Shown here piece by piece: positions 55,382 to 63,223 of a stretch of 64,000 bases of DNA. Both the position numbers and the translations under genes were made by a program. How positions within the stretch are numbered: the stretch's first letter is position 1; each line of letters begins with the position of its first letter. The DNA comes from Halorussus salinisoli (GTDB lineage: Archaea > Halobacteriota > Halobacteria > Halobacteriales > Haladaptataceae). The stretch lies in contig ML241305.1 of assembly GCA_005239435.1 (NCBI GenBank), positions 395,289-459,288 on the forward strand, read 5' to 3'. The notes beneath the pieces were generated by a model that did not search any database, was not told the DNA's origin, and saw only the letters and a list, made by a program, of their open reading frames with translations.

Positions 55382-55942
55382 GTGTTTGCTACCGCCGGTC
55401 CAGCGTTCGTAGACACCGCCGCACTCGGGTCGTTCGAGTGGTTAGAACACCTCGTCGAAACGACGACCGGGTGGGTTGGACTCGGCATCATCTTCGTCTA
55501 CTCGTTTCTCATCGCGTTCGCGCTCCCGGGCGTGAGCGAAGTCGTGCTGGCCGCGCCGCTCGACCTCGGTCTCACGCGGGCGGGCCGACTCGGCCTCATC
55601 ATCCTCGTCAGCGGAGTCGGCAAGGCCGCCGGAAGCATCCTCGCGTTCCACATCGGACAGGAGGCCAAGGAGGCCGGACCCATCGTGGGCTTCCTCCGGC
55701 GGTCCCGGTTCGACGTCATCGAGTGGTCCGAGAACAAGACCGTGGAAGTCGCCCGGAAGTGGGGCTACCTCGGGATGGCGCTCGCGCTGTCGGTCCCCTT
55801 CTTCCCCGACACCATCTCGATTTACGCCTTCGCCGTCCTCGAAGAAGATTACGCCAAGTTCGCGCTGGCGACGTTCGCGGGGAGCGTCGGCCGACTCCTC
55901 GTGACGCTCTTTCTCGTCGGGTCGACGGTCGCCGTACTCTGA
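55382..55942 (+). CDS. YqaA/VTT-type membrane protein
   Basis: 186 residues from GTG 55382 (a TTG two codons upstream is an alternative). Membrane segments: WVGLGIIFVYSFLIAFALPG, RLGLIILVSGVGKAAGSILA, YLGMALALSVPFFPDTISIY, FALATFAGSVGRLLVTLFLV. The VTT/SNARE-associated family signature GVGKAAGSILAFHIGQEAKE is present. Such proteins are linked to lipid scrambling or small solute transport. About 95 bp upstream of sppA on the same strand. Confidence 0.8.
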   Translation: MFATAGPAFVDTAALGSFEWLEHLVETTTGWVGLGIIFVYSFLIAFALPGVSEVVLAAPLDLGLTRAGRLGLIILVSGVGKAAGSILAFHIGQEAKEAGPIVGFLRRSRFDVIEWSENKTVEVARKWGYLGMALALSVPFFPDTISIYAFAVLEEDYAKFALATFAGSVGRLLVTLFLVGSTVAVL

Positions 55943-56036
55943 ACCGGTCTCGTGGCGGGTTGGACGGTCCCAAGCGAAGGGTTAACGACGCGCGCGGCCC
56001 CACTCGGTGGTATGCAATTTATCGAGGTGAGCGACC

Positions 56037-57056
56037 GTGGTCGATAGCTCGCGGGTCGCACAGACGCTCGTCGTGCTGGTCGGCGTGGCCGTGACCGTCG
56101 CGGTCGGTTGGCTGTTGTTCGTGGAAGTGCCCGAAGGGAGTCTCGCGCGACTGCTCGGGGTCGTCCTGGTGGTCCTCACGGGCGTCGTCGGAGCGCGCGC
56201 AGCGGGCCGCATCGCGTCGGGATGGGTCGCCGCGTACGACGTGGCCGAGGTCGCCGTCGAAGGGCCGATCACCCGGGACGGCGGCGGTAGCTCGATTCCG
56301 CCCCGGCCCGGCGGGACGCCCGCCGACGACGTCGTGGAGCAAATCGAGAACGCCGACGAGGACGACGACGCGCAGGCGCTTCTGCTGCGCCTCAACACGC
56401 CCGGCGGCGAGGTGGTGCCCAGCGACGACATCCGACTCGCGGCCGAGCGGTTCGACGGTCCGACGGTCGCCTACGCCACGGACGTCTGCGCCAGCGGCGG
56501 TTACTGGATAGCCAGCGGCTGTGACGCCGTCTACGCCCGCGAGGGGAGCATCGTCGGGTCCATCGGCGTCATCGGCTCGCGCGTGAACGCCAAGGGGATG
56601 GCCGACAAACTCGGTCTGGAGTACGAGCGCCTCGCGGCGGGCAAGTACAAGGACGCGGGCACCTCGCTCAAGGAGATGACCGAGGACGAGCGCGAGTACC
56701 TTCAGGGTATCATCGACGGCTACTACGAGGAGTTCGTCGACCGCGTGACCGACGGCCGAGAGCTGAGCGACGAACAGGTCCGAGACACCGAGGCCCGCGT
56801 CTACCTCGGCGACGACGCCGAGTCCATCGGTCTCGTGGACGAACTCGCCACCAAGAAGCAGGTCGAGGACCGCCTCGCCGCGGACCTCGGCGTCGAGGAG
56901 GTGACGGTCGAGGAGTTCGAACCGGAGCGCGGCGTGATGGAACGACTCCGCGGCGGGTCCCAGGCCGTCGCCTACGCCTTCGGCGCTGGAATCGCCAGCG
57001 CCATCGCCGGCGACGACCGCGGCGACGTAGACGGGTTCGAGTTCGAACTGCGGTGA
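56037..57056 (+). CDS. sppA: Signal peptide peptidase SppA (S49 family)
   Basis: 339 residues from a GTG start. An N-terminal membrane region (TLVVLVGVAVTVAVGWLLFV, ARLLGVVLVVLTGVVGARAA) precedes the S49 protease: LLRLNTPGGEVVPSDDIRLA, catalytic Ser in DVCASGGYWIASGCDAVYAR (about 152-171), GSIGVIGSRVNAKGMADKLG, LAAGKYKDAGTSLKEMTEDE (Lys of the dyad). Single-domain (36-kDa-type) SppA, extracytoplasmic; cleaves remnant signal peptides. Confidence 0.93.
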   Translation: MVDSSRVAQTLVVLVGVAVTVAVGWLLFVEVPEGSLARLLGVVLVVLTGVVGARAAGRIASGWVAAYDVAEVAVEGPITRDGGGSSIPPRPGGTPADDVVEQIENADEDDDAQALLLRLNTPGGEVVPSDDIRLAAERFDGPTVAYATDVCASGGYWIASGCDAVYAREGSIVGSIGVIGSRVNAKGMADKLGLEYERLAAGKYKDAGTSLKEMTEDEREYLQGIIDGYYEEFVDRVTDGRELSDEQVRDTEARVYLGDDAESIGLVDELATKKQVEDRLAADLGVEEVTVEEFEPERGVMERLRGGSQAVAYAFGAGIASAIAGDDRGDVDGFEFELR

Positions 57057-57137
57057 GGGTGCGCTCGGTTCGACAATCTTTACAATTTCTAAAAGTGGTT
57101 TAGTAGCCTCATGAGGCATATTTTTATTTCCCACGTC

Positions 57138-57336
57138 GGCGCGCGCTGGCGCGGCGCGACTGCGCGCCGCGCCAACCGCGCGAGGGACGAGTAGCGCAGG
57201 GAGAAGCGACCGTAGGGAGCGACGACCGAGCAACGCAGGCGGTTGGGGAGGTGTGAGGCCCGCGGTCGCGGTGCCGTGCTGTCCGGTGCCGTGCCGTGCG
57301 GATGCGGTCTGATTGGCGTCGGCAGTAGCTAGCTAC
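57138..57336 (+). repeat. Dispersed GCTAGC element, copy A (longest)
   Basis: Left hairpin GGCGCGGCGCG/CGCGCCGCGCC with 4-nt loop ACTG (57148-57173), then about 70 bp of purine-rich sequence, the core 57257-57282 identical over 26 bases to the complement of copy E, TGATTGG, then GCAGTAGCTAGCT (57322-57334). AT-rich sequence lies left of the hairpin (57070-57130). In the 57057-57496 gap between two convergent genes; no protein recognised. Confidence 0.78.
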
Positions 57337-57496
57337 GTCACGACTCTCCGCTTCGGTTTGTGAGAATGGCAGAACCGACCACCGAGATCACGAACCCGAC
57401 TACAGCACCGACAAGTTCCGCCACCGATACCACAGGATGACGTCTCTAAAGGACGGAGAAGCGAAACCTGCGAACCGACCGAGTCGGTACCCCGGA

Positions 57497-59416
57497 CTAC
57501 TTGAACCGGAAGGTCTCCAGATTCTTGGGCGCGAAGGTTCGCATGTTGTACTCGTGGTAGAGCGACGACGAGAGGTCCTGCACGCTCGACTCGTCGCCGT
57601 GGACGCACAGAATCTTCTCGGGCCGGGGGTTCATCGTCTTCACGAAGTTCATCAGACCCTGCCGGTCGGCGTGACCGGAGAAGCCGTCCACCGTCTCCAC
57701 GTCGAGTTTCAGTTTCAGCGTACCGTTCCGACCGCCGCCGCGGTTCATCGGAATCTCGTCCCAACCGTTCTGGATGCGTCGGCCGAGGGTTCCCTGGGCC
57801 TGATAGCCGACGAAGACCATCCGGGAGTCGGGGTCGCCGCCGACGTGTTCGAGCCACGACATTATCGGGCCGCCCGTGACCATGCCGGAGGTCGAGAGGA
57901 TGATGCACTGGTCGCCGTCGGCGACCTCTTGGCGTTCCTCCTCGCCGCCGTCGATGTGGTTGAACTGGTCGGCGAGGAAGGGGTTCTCGTCCTCGTGGAA
58001 GATGCGGTCCCGGAGGTCGTCACGGAGGTACTCGGGGTAGGTCGTGTGAATGGCGGTCGCCTCCCAGATCATGCCGTCCAGGTGGACCGGCATCTCGGGG
58101 ATGTCGCCGTTGCGCATCGCCTCCTCGATGACGAGCATCATCTCCTGGGAGCGACCCACTGCGAACGCCGGGATGACGATCTTCCCGCCCTTCTCGTAGG
58201 TCTCGTTGATGACCTCCTTCAGTTTCTCCTCGGAGTCCTCTTGGTCGGTCTGGTAGTCGTTGCGACCGCCGTAGGTCGATTCGAGGATGAGGGTCTCGAC
58301 CCGCGGAAAGTCGTTGACTGCGCCGTTGAACAGTCGGGTGTCGTCGTAGTGGATGTCACCCGAGAACGCGACGTTGTAGAGACCGTCGCCGATGTGGAAG
58401 TGCGAGACGGCCGACCCGAGGATGTGACCCGCGTTGTGGAGCGTGAGTTTCACGTCGGGCGCGATGTCGGTCACGTCGCCGTACTCCAGCGGGATGGTGT
58501 GCTTGATGGCCTCGCGGACCATCTCGGACTCGTAGGGCGGCGCGCGGCCCTCCTTGGCGGCCACGTCGAGGTAGTCGAGCTGGAGCAGGCCCATCAGGTC
58601 ACGGGTAGGTTCGGTGGTGTAGATGGGGCCGTCGTAGCCGTACTTGAACAGGAGCGGGATGAGCGCCGAGTGGTCGAGGTGGGCGTGGGTCAGCACCACC
58701 GCGTCGATGGTCTGAGCACCCGCACCGAGCGCCTCCTCGACCTGGAGGTAGGGCACTTCACCTTCCGCACCGGGCTTGTCGCCGCAGTCGATGAGGATGC
58801 GGGTCTCGGGCGTCGAGAGGATGAACGAGGCCCGACCGACCTCACGACAACAGCCGAGCGTCGTGACCCGGACGTACTCGTCGTCGGACATCTCCTCGCG
58901 GTGAATCTGGCGACCCACCTTTTCGAGGATGTCGCGGCGCTCGTCGCGCTCCTGTTTCAGGAAGTTCCGGACGTTCGAGACCGTGGAGGACTCGATGGGC
59001 GGGGTCCGCACGACTTCGGGCGTCCAGCCAACCTCCTTGGTTATCTCCCGGAGCGTCGAACCGTGCTTGCCGATGACCATCCCCGGCTTCTCGGCCTCGA
59101 TGACGACCTCGCCCGTGTCGGCGTGGAAGTCGAGGTCGGTGACGCCAGCCTCGTCAGGGATGACGTCGAGCACGTCCTCGCGGGCGTCCTCGGGGCGCGA
59201 CAGCACGTCGGGGTCGGGGCGGACTGTGATGCGTTTTCGGAGTTGGCTCGCCAACTGCCGGATGAGGTCGCCGTTTCTGGCGAACTTCTTGGGGTCGCGC
59301 GTGTACACGACCAGTTCCGGGCCTTCGTACTTCACGTCCGACACCGAGATGTCGCTCGGTAACTCGCTCGTAATCTCTGCGCGCAGGTCCTCGAGTTGCT
59401 GATCTACTTTACTCAT
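57497..59416 (-). CDS. fttA: aCPSF1/FttA beta-CASP ribonuclease (transcription termination factor)
   Basis: 639 residues. Two N-terminal KH-like segments (about 1-150; DADTGEVVIEA region and MVIGKHGSTLREITKEVGWT) for RNA binding; metallo-beta-lactamase core with VVLTHAHLDHSALIPLLFKY (HxHxDH) and GCCREVGRASFILST; beta-CASP motif VDGFSGHADRQGL near the C-terminus and VHGDESSVQD. Archaeal members of this family cleave nascent RNA at terminators and act as the termination factor. Full family length. Divergent from the gene at 59759. Confidence 0.95.
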   Translation of the reverse strand: MSKVDQQLEDLRAEITSELPSDISVSDVKYEGPELVVYTRDPKKFARNGDLIRQLASQLRKRITVRPDPDVLSRPEDAREDVLDVIPDEAGVTDLDFHADTGEVVIEAEKPGMVIGKHGSTLREITKEVGWTPEVVRTPPIESSTVSNVRNFLKQERDERRDILEKVGRQIHREEMSDDEYVRVTTLGCCREVGRASFILSTPETRILIDCGDKPGAEGEVPYLQVEEALGAGAQTIDAVVLTHAHLDHSALIPLLFKYGYDGPIYTTEPTRDLMGLLQLDYLDVAAKEGRAPPYESEMVREAIKHTIPLEYGDVTDIAPDVKLTLHNAGHILGSAVSHFHIGDGLYNVAFSGDIHYDDTRLFNGAVNDFPRVETLILESTYGGRNDYQTDQEDSEEKLKEVINETYEKGGKIVIPAFAVGRSQEMMLVIEEAMRNGDIPEMPVHLDGMIWEATAIHTTYPEYLRDDLRDRIFHEDENPFLADQFNHIDGGEEERQEVADGDQCIILSTSGMVTGGPIMSWLEHVGGDPDSRMVFVGYQAQGTLGRRIQNGWDEIPMNRGGGRNGTLKLKLDVETVDGFSGHADRQGLMNFVKTMNPRPEKILCVHGDESSVQDLSSSLYHEYNMRTFAPKNLETFRFK

Positions 59417-59758
59417 AGTGAAAAAGTCGTTTCGTCTGTCGGTGTTGCCCCCTGCTCTGGGTAGTCACGGCCGACCCGTCCACGCCACCGCGGGCTACCT
59501 GCTCGCGGAGGCAGGTCGAACCGGTCGGAAAGCCATCAGGACTACGATGCAGAGTACAGCACAGCATAGATTTCGCTTCTCCGCGGGATGTTGAAACTCT
59601 CGCGTCGGCGAGTCGTCCTCGTCCCCGGGGATACCGGGGCGGACCGGACGCTCACTCGGGGACGCAGGAAAACCCGCTTATGCGGCATTAGTCCCCGATA
59701 TTATAAAAGCCTTCTCAAAGTGGGCAAAGCCAAGTCCGCGCAGGCCGTTCTCCGCGGT
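59417..59758. promoter_or_regulatory. Divergent promoter region with hairpins and TATA box
   Basis: No supported gene. CCCCGG/CCGGGG with loop GGATA (about 59623-59640). A nested hairpin follows: GGGGAC/GTCCCC (59658-59663 with 59691-59696) enclosing CCGC/GCGG with loop TTAT (59674-59685). It ends two bases before the TATA box ATTATAAAAG (59700-59709) of the gene at 59759. The hairpin could block or mark that promoter. On the other strand an AAAAAG-rich leader precedes aCPSF1. Confidence 0.45.
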
Positions 59759-60295
59759 ATGCGACTGACTCCGAAACGAGTCGCCGACGAGTACGAGTGG
59801 GTCCGTGGCCGGGCCGACGTGGTGGTCCCCCTCGTGAACGACGTGCGCGACGACCTCGGCGACCTGTTCGACACCGAGGTAGACGAAGTGAGCGCCGACG
59901 CCTACCGCGAGGAGGTAGACGCCGTCTTCGCCGACGGCGACCGCGCGGTCAACGTCGCCGCGTTGGTCGCCATCCTCCGGGATTTGGACGTGGAGGGCGA
60001 CTATCCGGGGTTCGTGGTGGACGAACTCCTCGGCCGCGAACTCGCCGGGACTATCGCGGGAAATCAGCCCCTCAGACTGCTCGGCGAAGCCACCTTCCAC
60101 TTCGCGGACGTTGGCGTCCACGCCGACGAGGACCGCGAGGCGGGAAGCGCCTCGCGAGAGCGAGCGGGCGACGCCCGCGAGACCGCGGGCGCGGACGACC
60201 TCGACGCCGCCCTCGCGGCCGGGTTCCAGACGCGACTTCCCGGGTGGGACTGGAAGGAAAGCGGGAGTCCGTTCGCGGTGACGGACGACGGTTAG
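59759..60295 (+). CDS. Conserved haloarchaeal hypothetical protein
   Basis: 178 residues from the ATG at 59759 (a GTG 39 nt upstream would be too near the TATA box). LTPKRVADEYEWVRGRADVV, VDAVFADGDRAVNVAALVAI, LVAILRDLDVEGDYPGFVVD. No membrane segment or catalytic motif recognised. A low-complexity R/E/A insert (around residues 121-142) separates two parts. Its last 4 bp overlap the stop of the reductase gene on the other strand. Confidence 0.65.
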   Translation: MRLTPKRVADEYEWVRGRADVVVPLVNDVRDDLGDLFDTEVDEVSADAYREEVDAVFADGDRAVNVAALVAILRDLDVEGDYPGFVVDELLGRELAGTIAGNQPLRLLGEATFHFADVGVHADEDREAGSASRERAGDARETAGADDLDAALAAGFQTRLPGWDWKESGSPFAVTDDG

Positions 60296-61026
60296 TCCGC
60301 TCCCGAAACCTCGTCGCCTTCCCAGCCTTCGACGTAGACGCGGTCGTCGTCCACGCCCCGGTCGTCGAGATAGTCCCGCGTCTCGACGACCATCTCCGGA
60401 ACCCCGCAGACGTAGAAGTCTCGCTCCTCGAAGTCGTCCAGATACTCCGCGAGGTGGTCCTGTACGTGGCCCTCTGGTCCCCGCCACTCCTCGTCTGCCT
60501 CCGAGAGGACGTAGGTCACGTCGAAACTCGGATAGTCGGCCGCCAACTGGTCCAGGGTCTCGCGGTAGAAGACGTGTTCCTCGTCTTTCTCGCCGAAGAA
60601 GAAGTGGGCGTTCCCGGTGCCTTCCCGCACGTACTGCTTGGCCATCGCTATCATCGGCGTGATGCCGGTCCCGGTCGAGACGAAGGCTACGTCGGAATCG
60701 AGGTCCCGGAGGTAGAGGTTCCCGCCCAGCTCCTCGACGTGGATGGTGTCGCCCGGCGTCCGGTCGTGCATCCACGTCGAAGCAGTTCCGTCGGGATACC
60801 GCTTGATGGCGAGCGTGATTTTCTCGGACCCGGGCATTGCCGTCGAGGTGTACGGTCGGACGACCTCCTCGCTCTCGCCGTCGTCGCTCTCCTGCTCGAA
60901 GTGGACGTGGGTGTGTTGGCCGGGGTCGAACTCGAAGGTGTAGCCGTCGGACTCCAGCACGAACTGCTTGACGTTGGGCGTCATCTGATGGACGGACGTG
61001 ACCGTGACCTCGTGGATGTCGGTCAT
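60292..61026 (-). CDS. FAD/NAD(P)-binding oxidoreductase (ferredoxin reductase-like)
   Basis: 244 residues. FAD domain: HQMTPNVKQFVLESDGYTFE, FDPGQHTHVHFEQ, VVRPYTSTAMPGSEKI (R-x-Y-S/T flavin motif, about 60-75). NAD domain: VAFVSTGTGITPMIAMAKQY (about 118-137) and YVCGVPEMVVETRDYLDDRG. Domain order is FNR-like with no iron-sulfur domain, so it is probably a stand-alone reductase for ferredoxin or flavoprotein partners. Convergent and overlapping by 4 bp with the hypothetical gene. Confidence 0.88.
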   Translation of the reverse strand: MTDIHEVTVTSVHQMTPNVKQFVLESDGYTFEFDPGQHTHVHFEQESDDGESEEVVRPYTSTAMPGSEKITLAIKRYPDGTASTWMHDRTPGDTIHVEELGGNLYLRDLDSDVAFVSTGTGITPMIAMAKQYVREGTGNAHFFFGEKDEEHVFYRETLDQLAADYPSFDVTYVLSEADEEWRGPEGHVQDHLAEYLDDFEERDFYVCGVPEMVVETRDYLDDRGVDDDRVYVEGWEGDEVSGAD

Positions 61027-61118
61027 AGGGGCTTGCCGGTGGTACGACCGACGGCCGGATAACTCGGATGGCCGACCGAACGTCGGATTTTATCCCCCAA
61101 GACTTCGATACGCCGACC

Positions 61119-61604
61119 ATGCAACCCGCGACGCTCTGTTACCTCCTGCGGCCGGAGGACGCGGAAGTCCTCCTCATCCGCAAGAAGCGTGGCCTCGGCG
61201 AAGGGAAGTTCGTCGGTCCCGGCGGCAAGGTCGAGGAGGGCGAAACCCCCCGCGAGTGCGTCGTGCGCGAGGTCGAAGAGGAGATCGGCGTGACGCCTCG
61301 CGACCCCGAGAAGGTCGGGGAGTTCGAGTTCGTCTTCGGCGAGGAGTCGGAGATGTTCGTCCACGTCTTCCGCGCCGAGGAGTTCGTCGGCGTCCCGGAG
61401 GAGTCCTCGGAGGCCGACCCCGAGTGGTTCGACTACGAGTCGGTCCCCTACGACGAGATGTGGGAGGACGACCGCTACTGGATGCCTCACCTGTTCGCTG
61501 ACGAGACGTTCGCCGGGGAGTTCGTCTTTGACTCGGAGGGCGATGAGTTGCGAGAGTGGGCGGTCGAGGCCGGCGTGAGCGCGGTGGATGCGGCGGACCT
61601 CTGA
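61119..61604 (+). CDS. NUDIX hydrolase (MutT/MTH1-like, probable 8-oxo-dGTP diphosphatase)
   Basis: 161 residues. Nudix box GPGGKVEEGETPRECVVREV then EEEIGV (about 29-54). The KRGLGEGKFVGPGGK opening resembles MTH1-type proteins, which hydrolyse oxidised purine nucleotides. The long acidic C-terminus (DPEWFDYESVPYDEMWEDDR) matches the family's substrate-pocket part (W-x-x-D). The ATG at 61119 is 51 nt inside the open frame, and a TTTTATCC box lies about 27-34 nt before it. Confidence 0.85.
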   Translation: MQPATLCYLLRPEDAEVLLIRKKRGLGEGKFVGPGGKVEEGETPRECVVREVEEEIGVTPRDPEKVGEFEFVFGEESEMFVHVFRAEEFVGVPEESSEADPEWFDYESVPYDEMWEDDRYWMPHLFADETFAGEFVFDSEGDELREWAVEAGVSAVDAADL

Positions 61605-61727
61605 AGCGACGCACGACTCGTCTCCACAGCATCCCGACGAAACGGTCACTCCGCGAACCACGGTCTCGTCTGAACCCTTCACACAGGTTCATCGCCTTTA
61701 AGACCGCTTCGGAGAAACCAGTACCCA

Positions 61728-63185
61728 ATGAGCGACGACGAGCAGGAACTCGGCATCACCGAGCGAAAGGAGTACAGTCCCGGCGAGTGGTACGCCGAAG
61801 TGGTACAGAAGGCCGAACTCGCCGACTACGCGCCCATGGGCGGGTTCATCGTCACCCGACCCCGGGGGTACGCCCTCTGGGAAGGCGTGCAGGACCACCT
61901 CGACGAGCGGTTCAAGGCGACCGGCGCTCAGAACGCCTACTTCCCCGCGCTCATCCCCGAGAGTTACCTCGAACGCGAGAGCGACATCGTGGAAGGCTTC
62001 GACCCCGAGGTGGCGTGGGTCACTCATGGCGGCCACGAGGAACTCGAAGAGCGACTCGCGTTCCGGCCCACCAGCGAGTCCATCATCACGCCGTTCATGA
62101 GCAACTGGGTCCGGAGCCACCGCGACCTGCCCCTGCGCCTGAACCAGTGGTGTAGCGTCATCCGGTGGGAAGCCACCGAGACCAAGCCGTTCTTCCGGAC
62201 CAAGGAGTTCCTCTGGCAGGAGGGCCACACCGCCCACGAGTCCGAGGACGAGGCGTGGGACGAGACCATGACCCGCCTCGACCAGTACGAGAACCTCTAC
62301 GAGGACGTGCTGGCCATCCCCGTCCTCCGGGGTCGCAAGCCCGAACACGACAAGTTCCCCGGCGCGCACACCACCACGACGGTCGAGGCCCTCATGCCCG
62401 ACGGCAAGTCGGTGCAGGGCGGAACCTCCCACTACCTCGGCCAGGGCTTCGCCGAGGCCTACGACCTGACCTACACCGACGAGGACGAGGAAGAGCAGGT
62501 CGCCCACACCACCTCGTGGGGCCTCTCGTGGCGGGCCATCGGCGCGCTCGTCATGACCCACTCCGACGACCAAGGGCTCGTCGTGCCCCCGAAGATCGCG
62601 CCCGAGCAGGTCGTCATCGTCCCCATCTGGAACGAGGACAACCGCGAGGAAGTGCTGGACTACGCCGAGGGCGTCGCTGACGACCTCGAAGCCGAAGGCG
62701 TCCGCGTCGAACTCGACGACCGCGACGAGCGCAACCCCGGCTTCAAGTTCAACGAGTGGGAACTGAAGGGCGTCCCCCTCCGCATCGAAATCGGCCCCAA
62801 CGAGGTCGAAGACGACGAACTCACCGTGGTCCACCGACCCGACGGCGAGGACGTCGTGGAGGACCGCGAGGACGTCGGCGAGACCGTCCGGACCCACTTC
62901 GACCAGGTGTACGCGAAGCTCTACGACGCCGCCAAGGAGAACCTCGAAGAGAACGTCCGCGAGGCCTACGAGACCTCCGAGATTCTGGGCACCATCGGCC
63001 AGTACGGTGGCTACGTCAAGACGCCGTGGTGCGGCGACGAGGCCTGCGAGCAGGTCATCAAGGAGGAGATAGCGGCCGAAATCGTGATGACTCCGATGGA
63101 CCGCGACGAGGAACCTATCGGCGACGAGTGCGGCGTCTGCGGCGACGAGGCCGAGGAGACCGCCTACTTCGCCAAGTCGTACTGA
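61728..63185 (+). CDS. proS: Prolyl-tRNA synthetase (archaeal/eukaryotic type)
   Basis: 485 residues, class II synthetase that charges tRNA-Pro. Motif 1 region GGFIVTRPRGYALWEGVQDH (about 37-56), YFPALIPESYLERESDIVEG, motif 2 FRPTSESIITPFMSNWVRSH and LNQWCSVIRWEATETKPFFR, motif 3 HTTSWGLSWRAIGALVMTHS, and anticodon-binding VIVPIWNEDNREEVLDYAEG. The C-terminal zinc-type part has CGDEACEQVIKEEIAAEI and CGVCGDEAEETAYFAKSY. TTTAAG box about 25-30 nt before the ATG. Confidence 0.96.
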   Translation: MSDDEQELGITERKEYSPGEWYAEVVQKAELADYAPMGGFIVTRPRGYALWEGVQDHLDERFKATGAQNAYFPALIPESYLERESDIVEGFDPEVAWVTHGGHEELEERLAFRPTSESIITPFMSNWVRSHRDLPLRLNQWCSVIRWEATETKPFFRTKEFLWQEGHTAHESEDEAWDETMTRLDQYENLYEDVLAIPVLRGRKPEHDKFPGAHTTTTVEALMPDGKSVQGGTSHYLGQGFAEAYDLTYTDEDEEEQVAHTTSWGLSWRAIGALVMTHSDDQGLVVPPKIAPEQVVIVPIWNEDNREEVLDYAEGVADDLEAEGVRVELDDRDERNPGFKFNEWELKGVPLRIEIGPNEVEDDELTVVHRPDGEDVVEDREDVGETVRTHFDQVYAKLYDAAKENLEENVREAYETSEILGTIGQYGGYVKTPWCGDEACEQVIKEEIAAEIVMTPMDRDEEPIGDECGVCGDEAEETAYFAKSY

Positions 63186-63223
63186 ACGCGAACCTCGCTA
63201 CGTTCTCCGCGCGACTCTCCGCG

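Noticed and set aside
57437-59362. 641-codon open frame antisense to aCPSF1, and similar long frames at 2045-3718 (-), 28313-29857 (+), 18122-19150 (-) and 61698-62897 (-)
   Set aside because: In GC-rich haloarchaeal genes the opposite strand often stays open because stop codons are AT-rich. The translations show no family resemblance, are rich in R, G, V and H, and mirror genes with clear motifs.
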